Below the pieces are notes generated by a model. That model was not told the DNA's origin and searched no databases. It saw only the letters and a program-made list of their open reading frames with translations. Both the position numbers and the translations under genes were made by a program. Below are positions 14,347-25,881 of a stretch of 64,000 bases of DNA, in pieces (positions within the stretch are counted from its first letter, which is position 1; each line of letters starts with the position of its first letter). This DNA is from Ornithodoros turicata (lineage: Eukaryota > Arthropoda > Arachnida > Ixodida > Argasidae), in contig NC_088203.1 in assembly GCF_037126465.1 (NCBI RefSeq), forward strand, positions 95,852,668-95,916,667, in the 5' to 3' direction.

Positions 14347-15039
14347 CCGGTTGGGACAAAAGTTTACGGAAAACGCGAGCGGCGTTTTCCTTCGGTGCGA
14401 CACCCTGGCGGGTGGCGGTAGCGGGTGAGTTCACTGTTTCGGTGGAAGACTCTAGAGAACGTACTTGGCGCGCCGTCAATGGGATTCTCCTATCCCCGAG
14501 CGTGACTGCCCGGGCGCAGCCATCCGTTGGTCATGGACAGTGTTAGTGGACGAATTTCTGCCCCCTAACTACAGCGCAGCTGCTCGGTTTGTTGCAAACC
14601 CTGTGCGTCACGTGGGAAAACAAACGTTCCGATGGAGGGAACGATGTCCAGCGTAGGAAGCGAGGCAAGCCGTGTAATAGCGTTGAGTACGTACGAACGT
14701 ATGAATTTAGGAAAACGAGCACGTCAAGTTTAGCGGAATGAAGCAGCCAACGGAAGGCAACGCTTTCCATGACCAACGGATGACAGCTCCCTTGTGGACA
14801 CGCTTCCGTGAGCGAGTCCGATCCCCCTGGTGGAAGGGTGCGCTGTTAGCGACATTAGCGACACACAGCGGTAGCTTCCGCTTCCCAGACACACCCAAGC
14901 GACACCGGAACTAGTACGGTGTGTCGCTAACAGCGCACGCTTCCACCCCTCCGAAGCAGTGAACTCACCCGCTTCCGCCGCCCGGCACCGAAGAAAAAGT
15001 ACGCCACTCGCGTGTTCCGCAAACTTTTGTCCCAACCTG
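14347..15039. mobile_element. Large TA-flanked MITE with >90-bp inverted repeats and nested hairpin
   Basis: Ends are complementary: GGTTGGGACAAAAGTTTACG on the left and the reverse of the same on the right, with similarity continuing inward beyond 90 bp (to GCGGGTGAGTTCACTG). TA dinucleotides flank both ends (14345-46, 15040-41), fitting the Tc1/mariner superfamily. Inside the right arm is a second, 26-bp inverted repeat (14829-14854 with 14922-14947, one mismatch), and a third pair shares CCATCCGTTGGTCATGG (14520s and 14760s). No transposase. Open frames on both strands here are by-products. Confidence 0.72.
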
Positions 15040-15339
15040 TACGTGTCACCGCACAACACACGAAGTCCTTGGTCTTTTTCCATCGAAAGTTCATACTGCA
15101 GTCAGTTTAAATTCTGTTTCGCAAATTCCAAGTTTAGGGACCTTATGCGTAGACCAAGTGAACTCAATCAACTGAAGGTCCGTGAATATAATTTTGTGTG
15201 TCCTTCATTAAAGAGCACTCAAGAGCATCGCGTTGATCCTCGATTGTTACACGTAATAGCTCGTGTCGAATCAGCTACGGGCTCATCAAGCCCTCATCGC
15301 CTTTTTAGCAGCAACAGGGCTCCTGCGTGAAGTCTGAAC

Positions 15340-15445
15340 ATTCATCATCATTCACTATCATCTCCTCCGCAAGCAATGGGATAGGGTGCCGCCTGAATCC
15401 CGCTACATCATCATCACTTATTTGTCGTTGTTGTTGTTGATGTCG
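15340..15445 (+). mobile_element. LINE or LINE-tailed SINE 3' end
   Basis: The block GCAATGGGATAGGGTGCCGC near 15373 matches the 3' UTR block of the LINE at 36246 (18 of 23 positions), and both are followed within about 60 bp by a (GTT)n tail (here 15423-15438). The shared motif plus tail indicates a severely 5'-truncated copy of a related element, or a SINE that borrows this tail. Confidence 0.5.
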
Positions 15446-15611
15446 TCTCGAACATAAAAATATGAAAACTATTTTGCATATTAACATGGCCGCGGCATCA
15501 TGTCTGCCTTTCTAATACCTATATTTGCGTATCAGCTATCGGTCTGCTTTATATGCACGTGATCAAACGCAACGTCATTAATCCGTTTCAGCAGCGCAGC
15601 TCATCGTCGCA

Positions 15612-15902
15612 CTTTTTTTTTATTCCGTGTTAGCGCCGCGAAGCAACTGTGACTATGAGCGGCGTACAGATGTGGACAGATGGAGAGAGGAAAGCAGGAA
15701 GAAGTGGGGGACGGAGGGGTGGTGGTTAGTATGCGTGCTGGGCCGACTTCATTGGAACTGTGCCGACATTCGTCTGGAACGTTTTCAGAAATCCCAGGGA
15801 AAACCTCAGACAGCACAGCCGGTGGTAGGATTCGAACCCACCATCTCCCAGTCTTCAGCCAGACTTTGGCTACCACCAACGAGCGCCGTGCCGCTGGTCC
15901 AC
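15612..15902 (-). mobile_element. tRNA-derived SINE family A copy
   Basis: Same body and tail as the 45.7-kb copy, including the GGTTCGAATCC B box (on the minus strand) and TTCGCGGCGCTAACACGGAA before a poly(A) (T run at 15613-15621). The head half is diverged. ACTTTTTTT occurs on both flanks and may be the target duplication merged with the tail. The open frames here are shadows of the repeat. Confidence 0.78.
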
Positions 15903-17761
15903 TTTTTTTAAAATGTGCATTTCAGTTATTTATAAAGTATAAATAGGTTATCGTCGTGCTTGTTTTTCTTAGTTCTAGCTACGATGGTTGCGAGATGCAC
16001 ATTTGCTTACCACCCAGAATTCTTTACAAACAAACATGGCTGAGAGGTTGTCTCTAAAATAGCATATTTTGTTTAGTTCGTGAGATACAACAGTGTGAAG
16101 TTGTATGCCGCATTTCGACCGTGTGTTCATCAATCACTACATCAATCAAGACATAGGAGTAGTATACACATCATTATGAGCGTGCGACCAACAAGTATCA
16201 AGCAAGTGTTTGTGTCACACTTCCCGTTTATCATTCCCGTGCGCGTGTTTAATATATTATATACCCCCCCCCCCCCGGTGCTCAACATAAAAATGAAACT
16301 ATAAAAACACTAAAAATATGAATGCATAGGTTCCGGAGCAGGACATAGCGTAATATTTAACTTGGCTGATAACATTGTCCGTTTATAATGGTTGTAAGGC
16401 ATACTACTGTTTTCTTTTTTTGTGTGTGTCTGTGTGTGTGTGTGCGTGCTCTAACGCCTTTGTTCTACGAGGCCTTGCATGCTATGTAGGGCTCAACACT
16501 TCCGGCGTGTGCCTGTAAAAAATAAATAAATAAATAAAAAATACTTATTTGAGTACCTCCGTTGTCGTTGTCTCGCACACCGAAGCTTACCGTTATCACG
16601 GTGCCGTTGCTCTGTACCCCGTGTACATTTGCAACGGGGTCACCCGTGTCATGAATGGAGATAAAAAAAGTGCCCGTGACCGTGTCATAGATCGCCATAG
16701 TACACCGCATCAATGGAGTGCTGGGCAATTAAGGACTCGCCCTTTTCTGCCGCAGTGCGGCGCTGCAATGCACAAAGACGGGCGTAGTCTCGACCACAGC
16801 GGCATTTTTGTCCTATACCACACGACGTCTTTTGTCCGCATATACAGTATATAGCATGATGATACCGTAACGACCTGAGAGGCCTTTCTGCCTTCCGATA
16901 TTAATTTATACGTGAATTATATCTCGCACTCTGTCACGCGAGGTCACGATTCTCCGATTATTACTATTTTTGTGTGTGCGCGTGTGCGAATTGAATGTGT
17001 ATTTAATTGAGCGTCGCGACCCCTTTTTTCTTGTGACAGCGGTATGCTTGCGTGATACTCGTTGTAGTGCAGGCATTGTCCTTCCCTCCTGTATTGTCGC
17101 CCTGAGTGAGATATTTTACGCGGAAGATTCCTGGCTGCCGTTGTGTCTACTGCATAACGGCTTCCGGGTATGAGTGCGAGAGGAATAACGGTTCTTTAGT
17201 TGCTGGTTGTTTGGTTTTATGAGCTTCTTGGCCCCACATATAGTGAAGAATGCATTGGTGGAACGGTCAAAAATATTATGAAACAGTCCGATCACGTACC
17301 TGGCTGCACGTCGGTGAAGGTCGAGTGTGTTTTCGTGTGTGTGGAAGGGAGGAGCAGTGAAACGAAGACAGATAGAAGTAGACAGTAGAAGATAGTATAC
17401 CGGCATGAACTCACAGAAGGCTCAGAACGCTTTCTTGAGCACGAGGTGAGGGTATGCCTACGGAAACGTGGTGACATGCGACACTACGGCACCTTGCACG
17501 GACAAACTGCATCTATCGTCTCCGATCCAGGATGCTGCATTTCTAATGGGTAATTCATCTGCCCGACACTCGCCTATATACGGCAGTATCTTGCTAGAAC
17601 AACAAGTTTATTACGATAAACGAGTGATCTCACGACAAATCGCAAGGCCTGTGGTATACATTGGAGCAGCCACCCTTATGCCGTACGCGCTTCAGAGGGG
17701 GGTCTTTATTAAGAAAAAAGAATATGGAAAGTTTAGCCAGGCAACGAGCCGGCTTGCTATT

Positions 17762-17762
<1 letters not shown>

Positions 17763-17794
<32 letters not shown>
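17763..17794 (+). repeat. (CA)16 microsatellite
   Basis: Sixteen uninterrupted CA units. Confidence 0.95.
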
Positions 17795-17796
<2 letters not shown>

Positions 17797-18735
17797 GGAG
17801 GAAACAAAAAAACAAAAAAGAAGGAAAGAAAGGAAAACCCGTGATAACCGACGCGCTGGGTATAGGTTTGACGGTCGACCATTCAATGGAGAACGAGAGT
17901 GAAGAAAGCGATCTTTTTTGCGGAATAGTGTAGTAGAACGAAGTATAATATATAAGATCTACATCTAAGATATATATATAATCTCTATAGCAGATCGATA
18001 TAACAAAAGATATATAATATATAACACCTGCCTCCTATGGAGGCAGAGTTTCAGTGGAGAGAGGTTGCGGATGGCAGGGCCACATCTGTAAAGGCAACCA
18101 TCGCTCTGCACCGTGACCCTGGTGCCATTCCTCAAAGACACATGTACTGCGGTTATCTTTTGAGAGTTGCAGGACTCACATAGCATCCGTTCTAACACCA
18201 GAAAGGTCTGCTACACAGAGCAAAGATATGCGCTCGGATCAGTGTCCAATCTGCTGTAACCAAACTGCGGAGGCCCGAGGAGGACGGGACGTCTTAATAT
18301 ACAAAAAATTGGAGCTGGGCGACCCAATAGGCACTACGCAATCCATGCCTGTGCGTATAGATAGTCAGCATTGTCGATATCGTTCTCCATCGTCGCCCCT
18401 ATATTTGTCCTGAAGAGAGGTTCTCCTTCGCAGAATACCATGCGCGTGGAGAGAGGCACCATTACTGCAATAGCGCCGTTACCAATTTTCTCACCCGCTA
18501 TTTTTCGAACATTTGGGGCTCTTCTTTCTGCTTAAGATTATTATCTTGCTCATCAGTCCTTGGATAACGCTTTTCATAATTATAGAGGCTGTACTCTGCC
18601 CCAGAAGCCTTCCCATGCTGCCCCAATTTCCTCGTAGGAGCTCGTACCACTGTCGCATCACAATATATTCTATGAGTATAAGTGAAAGCGGCTCGTATGA
18701 AAATCACGACGGAGGAAGTTCGATCCGCGAGACCC

Positions 18736-18804
18736 GTTTGTTTGTTTATTTATTTATTTACTTATTTATTTGTTTACATACTTATTTATTTATCTGTCTA
18801 TTTT
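18736..18804 (+). repeat. (TTTA)n/(TTTG)n tract
   Basis: Imperfect TTTA/TTTG tetranucleotide tract. Confidence 0.85.
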
Positions 18805-20098
18805 TTCATTCCATTAGCGGCATAAAACATAAATGGAGAGAGAAAAAAGGTTCCAGTAGAACGCTAAGATGAGAAAGATGTGATTTCATCATATCAGTTT
18901 AATTTCAGTTCAACTTAATCAGCACAAATCATTATTTAATGGCTGCCGCATGCGATGCATAGTTCCTGCAAGTTGAATGGGTAGGCGTGGCATATAATAC
19001 GAATCCATTTTGTATGCAGTATTCTTTCTTTTTCGAGTGGACAAGGCCAACCGCAACATCAAAAAAGGACGCAAGCTATGTAGCTGTTGTAAATGTAACG
19101 AAGATAGCATTTAGGAGAGACCATCGTCACAAGAGTAACCACTAACGGCAGAAACTAGCTGTCGATGTTTCGGCCAGACGCTGTTGATGCACCTTTGGAC
19201 GATACACTACAACCTTGTGTGCATTTATTTAAAAAGAAAGCACACGTTTAGAGGTCTAGACTCATAAATTAGTAAAATCGTCAAAGTCAAATCGTACGCA
19301 AAAAAATAAAAAATAAAAATCCTGAGCATGAATAATGTTGGTCACGTCTTGCTGATGAGCAACGAAGATAAAAGGAAGAGAAATGTCCACAGAGCGGCAC
19401 CACTAACCTCACCAAACATTTAAATAAAATTGCGCGGAGAAAGCACGGGAAACAACCCCTTATCTCTACTTAGCATATATTTTTTTATTAACTAAGCATC
19501 GGGCTAGACCAACATTCCATTAAAACTACCGACGCTATAACCTTCTGACACTAAGTGCTTTGCCCTGGCCGCTTATCATTTTACCCAGACGAGATGGTCC
19601 AGAGAGAAGAAGAATATGAACTTTGACATTGGACAAGAAACCTTATCATGCAGCCATTAGCAACAAATGCGTTCGATTTGCCCTCCTCTCCACCGGATGA
19701 GCCAATGCCTGCAATCTTAATCGGAGCCTGTATCGCGTCATCAGTGCGATGCCCGCATGGGCCCAGGGGCGAGCGCAGTGCAAGTTCACTGCTCCAACTG
19801 ATGATGAACCGGAGAACTCGTTTTGCAATTGCGCAACCTCCTCACAATCTAACAAGTGTCGCTGGCCTCTGCAGACACATGCTATACTTCGAACGTGGCC
19901 TAATAGATACCTGGGGTGAGAAGATGCGTTGAAACGTTTCCAGTTATGTACGCCACGAAAATTGACTATAATACAGGTGCTGTCGTTGTTGAAAGGGTTG
20001 CTTTGTGTTGTCGTCAAGGGGGTGCTAAGATGAAGGAGGGCCTCGAAATCGAATTCCTTACTTTTTTTCTTTTCTTTTTTGTTAGCTATATTTCGATA

Positions 20099-20313
20099 GA
20101 GCTTGGGATAAAAGTTTACGGAACACAGCACTTGCGTATTTCTTCATCACAGTGGTCTCGTGCTAGCTATCAAGGGGAGTTCATATAAGAAACGGGTGAC
20201 CGGTTATTCTGTCCATCTCCTTGTATGTGTGTCCGCTCCTGTTGGCTGCTTGGGTGTCACCCCAATGGACAAATGCGAGACCCGGGTGTTCCGCAAACTT
20301 TTGTCCCAAGCTG
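20099..20313. mobile_element. 215-bp TA-flanked MITE of the same inverted-repeat family
   Basis: Left end GAGCTTGGGATAAAAGTTTA, right end complementary CAGCTTGGGACAAAAGTTTG, about 28 bp, flanked by TA at 20097-98 and 20314-15. Same terminal sequence as the 14.3-kb element but unrelated interior; both are probably moved by one mariner-type transposase encoded elsewhere. Confidence 0.78.
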
Positions 20314-21286
20314 TACAAGCAAGCAAACGGATAATACATGAGGATAGCTCGCATTGTGGATAAAATAGCGAAGAATGTGAATTTCTCGACTCGTTGAGAC
20401 TCCAGCGAGCAGACTCGGTTTTATTTTGTCACTTTTGGGACGGGATGGAAGATTCAAGACTGAATGGACCCTCTAGCAACAAAGCAAGGCAGAAAAGACA
20501 GACAAGAGAGAGAGAGAGAACTATAGGTAGGTGAGAGAGAAAAGAAGAGCAGACAGGATTTCTGGAGTAGCCTCAATATTTTCTGAGGTTACCTCAGACC
20601 TTTTTTCAATAGGGTGCCGTAGAGAAATTAGAAATAAATCGGCGATATTTGTTTCCACCGAAAGACTCACCGATTCCTCAGATTATTAACGAAGCTCCTG
20701 TACAACGCCACTCAAGTATGGTTAAGGAAGGTATCGGTAATTTAGGCGGTCGTTAAACCACCACGGTGACCACTCATTATCATCTCGTACACCCAGTTGC
20801 GTTACTCAACGCGTGATTGCCTGTCCTTATACGCAAATCAGTTTCTTGTTTTCCTCACGATCGTGCGGAATCGTAAACGAAACCAAGCGAGACTTTGTAG
20901 AAACACTGACACCGTGAACGACCTGCGTTCGCTTTTCCTCTACCTGTGCATTCATATACGCATACGCATTAGGTGAATATCGATACGCTTGAACTTGTTA
21001 CAGACGGATACGACTCTGAACAGGATGAGTCTTCTTGACCCGCGCCTTATCTTGCTCATTTCGGCAAAGCCGTCGCTCCATTTCTAGTCGTGCTTTCGGT
21101 ATTTGGTCACGCTGCATTAGCACGGTTACACCCGAAAGGGAGCATGGCCCTTTAATCTCACGCAGCTGGGAAACATGATAACGGCCTACCAGCGCAGTCC
21201 ATAAATTCCTTCTGTCCTTGTGGCAAATAAGTTGGCTATAGTTTCAGAGCGGACCTCGACATTATAGGCTACGATGCATGTGGAGG

Positions 21287-21455
21287 CAGGGGGGGATTTA
21301 AGGGTCTGTCATGGGGGGGGGGGGGGCGGTCTTAAGGAAAGCCGGTCTGCTTTGCGGCGCAGCATCGTCCAGGAGATAGGGTTTTTACATAGGGAACACG
21401 ACCGTATGGGAGGGGCGGTCGCCCCCCCCCCCGCCCCCCCTTAAATCCGCCCCTG
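21287..21455. mobile_element. 169-bp hAT-like MITE
   Basis: Inverted ends CAGGGG(C/G)GGATTTAAGG with long G/C runs inside, flanked by TGTGGAGG (21279-21286) and CGTGGAGG (21456-21463), an 8-bp duplication with one mismatch. Eight-bp duplications and a CAGGGGCGGAT start are typical of nonautonomous hAT elements. Confidence 0.72.
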
Positions 21456-22535
21456 CGTGGAGGACATGCTGTACAAGGATGAATGAACTCTGAATGACGT
21501 TCGATGGTGGCTTATGGTAGGGGCCCATATGGGCTTTATATACAAATACTTCTATATATTGTTATCTTGTTGGTGACGAACAAGTTGATGGAGCGTCATC
21601 TGGGATGTTTTTAAAGAACAGCTGACAGCAACGCCTGGTTTATAACAGTGACTGTGAGAGCATCTCGTATCTTCTTGAGTGCAGGAGCACATAAAGTGCA
21701 CGGAGGTTTGTGTATTGGACGAAAACAAAACTGTAGTCTCGACAAAGGCGCAAATGTAACCCGATACTGGTGGTATATGGCTCACAGACACGTCATGGCT
21801 TCATGTAGTTAGCCATGTGTACCCCAATGATATAGCAAGTTTGTATCTGCGTGATTGATTGTCTTCCTGTGTTACTAGCAGGTCTCAGTGATAAGGAACC
21901 GGCCACGTCTTCTTCGTTTCCTTTCTCAGAAACAATACTTATTGCAAGCATAAGTCAGAAACATGCAAACGAAAATGTCTGCAAAGCAGACAGAGCAACT
22001 GCAACTTCGTACACAAGTTGAAACGTAATACATACTTCTTCATTATAACGATTTTGTTGTCTGCTACACCCGTGCGTGTGTGTGTGGTACAATATCCCAA
22101 ATAAGATACTGATGTGAACGAGGGTTCCAAGAAAGTCGGCACTAAGCGCAACAAGCTTCTTCGACAATTAGAACAGAAAATGGATTAACAAACGGAAACG
22201 TTACTGACTGCTGAGTCTTAATAACCCGTGCCGGAACAGCAAAATTACGGCAAAAAAAGAAAGAAAGAAAAAAAGAAAAATTATTTTTATTTTGTGATTA
22301 TGATTGGGGAGTTTCATCGCTGCGGTTGCGATATACTCTACCCTATATTGCTGGTGGTAATGTGGTGAAATGCCCCACAGTCGCCACACAATGAGGACCG
22401 AAGTCCCATATGTTGTCCAAAATGGTTAGAAGTGCTTTGAGGGCAGAGCCTTGGTGGGCTGGATTTGGCAATTACATATCTATAAAATTCACTGCGTTTT
22501 AAATGAAACCGAAGCAAAATAAAAGCAACAAAAAC

Positions 22536-23134
22536 AGGATGTAGTTCCGTATCGGGACCACTGGCTTTTTTTAAAGAAAAACGAATAAAAACAAAAATCT
22601 AACGCTTTTACATGAAAGAGGAAGTAATTAGTAACGAAATTCAACAAGAATGTCCCCCGTATATTGCGTAAAACGTATAAAAATTAAATTTTATCGCCAG
22701 TTTCTTGATGGCGATCCGCCATCTTGGCTGAGGACCTTACTGACCTAACCCGAGGCACAGTCTCGACGCCCGCACCGCCTAGTGCGTGCCTGGGGGGCGG
22801 CGCCCCCCCCCCAGACCCCCCCAATCTGTAGAACCTAACTTAACACAACCTCACTAAAGTGAGGTGATTTAGCCCATTTCGACGACCCTACCTTTCACAA
22901 GACGGCAAGTTTAGAATCCGTTAGGCTTAGCATTCCCGTGTTTCTCCTGCGCTAAAAGTGAATCAGATGGGGTTGTTTAAATGCATATAAAAAAACTTCT
23001 AGTCCACAGAATTTTATAATTCTTACATTTTTAGATTCAGTATATGCTCTTCTTCCACTTCTATGCAATATTTACTTTCCTAACCGTTTCAGTAATTTTT
23101 AAAAACGAGTGGTCCCGATACGGAACTACACCCC
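22536..23134. mobile_element. 599-bp foldback DNA element, family unknown
   Basis: A perfect 23-bp inverted repeat (22540-22562 with 23108-23130, starting TGTAGTTCCGTATCGGGACC) bounds the element. AAAAAC flanks both ends directly (22530-22535, 23135-23140), a possible 6-bp duplication, though low complexity. No open frame of note inside; a G/C-run stretch is at 22791-22829. Confidence 0.65.
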
Positions 23135-24154
23135 AAAAACATAAAACACCGCTTGCTCCGTAGCACAGTTTTCCTACACTCGTAAAAAATAAACGAATGA
23201 TGTTAGTCCTGTTATGGACGAGATGGCATTGCCACAAAAATTAGCCCCTTTAGGGAGTAAATACGAGGGATTAAATGAATGTGACAGAATGGGGCTACAT
23301 GTCACGCTTTGTCCTCACATGCCAATGTACGTAATCTCCGCGCTTAATGAAAATAGTTTGAAAGTGTTTTGATTTTCTACGCCAATCCAATCCACCCTGA
23401 CTTTGAATTAAATTGATACGGGGCACTTCCAATTTACTTATTCTTCGAGACTCTGCAGGCGGTGTATACGAAGTAATTTCTAATTTCATCAATTTTAGAT
23501 TTATTCCCCGGCACATCTTTAGCAACTGTCTGTGCGCCTAAAGCGGGTCGACAATTAACACATCAGGCAGTTCGAAGGGACTTACACTTCGAGCCAGACA
23601 CCTCGCTGCGCTAATCCTTTCGCCCCATCGGAACACCTCTCTGGAAACTAAACGGGCTCGCTCACGAACATAGTTGACGCAGAAAATTTATGCCCTGCTG
23701 TGGAAGAAACTGAGCTCGGCGGGAGCAGGCTTGGGCGTGACGCACATGCCTAGAACAGTGGGATGTCACGGAGGCAACGGAGCGACATTCCACGTGAACC
23801 TATACTAGTTCTTTTTCCTTTACTAAGACACGTCCTACGTTACTGCTGTGGAGCTGCAGGTTTCGGTTGAGTTGCCTCTGTTTGTGCTTTTGATAGTGAA
23901 TGCTGTCACAGTGAGTTGTGGCATTTCTTTCGCTACAGTGCAGTAGCAGCTGCACGTGTGGCAATACTCCTTCTGTACGTTCGAGCACTATTTCAAGTAT
24001 ACACTCACCGTTTGTTACGTAATCGAGATTACTGTATGTCTCGGGCTTCGAAATTAAAACTCTCGGTACCTCCTTTCATCGAATATCTCTCGTTGTTCAG
24101 GGTAACCGCTCGTATCAGCACTTTGTATCAGTTAATTTATAAGTTAAGTTGTTT

Positions 24155-24307
24155 CCCAAGCAGCACAATGTACCGAAAGTCGAGTGCAATGGGGGTGGAC
24201 GGGTAGGTGGAAGGCCTTGAACAGACTTGTGAGACTAAAGAACATTGATAAGACACATACCGTCCACCCCTATTGCACTCGACTTTCAGTGCATTGTGCT
24301 GCTTGGG
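24155..24307. mobile_element. 153-bp foldback MITE
   Basis: Arms of about 50 bp begin CCCAAGCAGCACAATG and run through AAAGTCGAGTGCAAT to GGGGTGGACGG, with roughly three mismatches to the reverse complement; loop about 50 bp. RNA from either strand would form a long hairpin. Target duplication not clear. Confidence 0.75.
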
Positions 24308-25394
24308 TTGTCGATTCCCTGATTTATCGTTACTTCATTTATTTTTGTTGTTCCCGACAGGCAAATTGTATCTTTCCTGGCACAACTGTTGTCAAAGGTA
24401 TTTCCTGTTTAAGTTTCAAACTGGGACACACACTTCTTGATCGATATCAACTTGATTACATATGGAGCCGATTATTTTAGTTCCGTTAGTATTTGCCAGG
24501 TAGAGTACATGTCATGCGGCAGCTCAATATATGTTCCTGAAGTGCACGAAATATAGTGCACAACAATATAAATAACCATCACAACACAAAATTTAGTGTC
24601 ATATCATTCATATTGAAAGTGCACACGAGCACGTAATAGCTGATGATGATGATAAATAAAAAAGGGTGGCATAACTCACGACAAACTCGAGCTGACTATC
24701 GCAGTATACCAACACACAGCACCACAGACCTAGACCGAGCCCGAAGTATGGTGCCTTGGTTGCGTAACTGCTCTCATCTTACGTATATTTCACCGCTCAG
24801 GTTACAATGGATTTGGTGAACATTTGAATATTTATCTCCTATCTGTGAAAAGGCTAAACTGTCTGGGCGACACTCAAAGACGTTAGAGAGTGGGTTTTTA
24901 TGGAGACATGAAAGCCAATCTGCACATTCCTATTGCCTACGCGACGCAAAGAAAGAGCCTGAGGTACAATTAGCATTAAATTCCTCATGTGACTCCACAC
25001 GTACGGCGTCCTTGCGCGCAACTCGACCTTCGTCCTGGACTCGCGCCAAGGGGGAAACACGAGTGAGGCATCTGTAAATAGAGAAGGAGGTAAGAGGTCA
25101 GTCGATCAGAATGCGTCCTATGTCTCTCCTCTTTCCGTGGACAAAGAGAATAGCTATTAATATGATGTCCCCGTCAGAGCTGGGCAATCTGACAGTGCTA
25201 TGTCGAATGCAGGACCTTGAAGACACGCATCAATGGAAAGATAGTTCGGCGTCGCTTAGCCTTCCAAGGACAGTTGGACACATGGACAAGTCATTTCACG
25301 CTTCCTTCCGAAGAGCTGTTGTCCTGTCCCCATTTTTCGTCAGCTAAAAAAAAAAAAGAAGAAGTCACATCTATGGCAATTCGACTGGTGGATA

Positions 25395-25881
25395 TAGGGA
25401 GGCACTGGGTGGTGATGGGTTCGAACCCTTGTACTGTCTGAGGTAAACACGACGCAACAGACAAAGGGACGGAGGAGCAGACAGGACGAGCGTCACTTCC
25501 AACTTTACTGACACAAAAGGCAGGGCAAAAGGGAACCAACAGCACCACAAACTGTGTCAGCAAGCCCTCGATTACGTTATCTGAGCGAGACACACAATTT
25601 ATTCGGGGTTGGGATGGGTGAACCTTAATGCTCCTCCGTCCCTTTGTCTGCCTGCGTTGTGTTTACCTCATCATGCATTCACACCAACTAGCCCAATTGC
25701 TCGTCGTGTTGCTGTCGGAGGTTTTCTTCGGATTTTCCAGCAGACCTCTCAGACGAATGTCGGCACAGTTCCTCTTGAAGTCCACCCAGGATGTATACTA
25801 AATCCCTGTCCACCACTCCTTCCTGCTGTCCTCTTACGCCTCTTATAGCCACAGTTGCTTCGCGGCGCTAACACGGAGAAG
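25395..25881 (+). mobile_element. SINE family A split by a foldback element
   Basis: The left piece (25395-25441) has the B box GGTTCGAACCC and reads to CTGTCTGAGG; the right piece (about 25705-25881) resumes at CTGTCGGAGG and continues to TTCGCGGCGCTAACACGGA. Between them sits the inverted-repeat element 25441-25668. The repeated CTGTC(T/G)GAGG at both edges looks like overlap created at insertion. Confidence 0.6.
25441..25668. mobile_element. Foldback element inside a SINE
   Basis: Left arm AGGTAAACACGACGCAACAG then ACAAAGGGACGGAGGAGCA; the right arm 25629-25668 is its near-perfect complement. Interior about 150 bp without coding sequence. Its ends join the two halves of a family A SINE. 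Confidence 0.65.

Larger units (their letters stand above)
15903..20098. other. Intergenic, no gene recognised
   Basis: Includes a C13 run near 16265, (AAAT)n at 16520-16540 and the (CA)16. The 144-codon frame at 17468-17902 is carried by the CA repeat and an A-rich tract and is not credible. Confidence 0.55.

Noticed and set aside
13934..14479. 181-codon minus-strand frame
   Set aside because: Crosses the inverted repeat end of the 14.3-kb MITE and an A-rich tract coding for a Lys run; no motif.
17468..17902. 144-codon frame
   Set aside because: Its middle is the CA microsatellite (alternating Thr-His) followed by a Lys-rich A tract.
25395..25441. tRNA gene candidate from a perfect GGTTCGAACCC B box
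   Set aside because: Continues into SINE family A body and lacks a tRNA 3' arm; the same applies to B boxes at 3.87, 15.83, 27.76, 45.35 and 45.87 kb.
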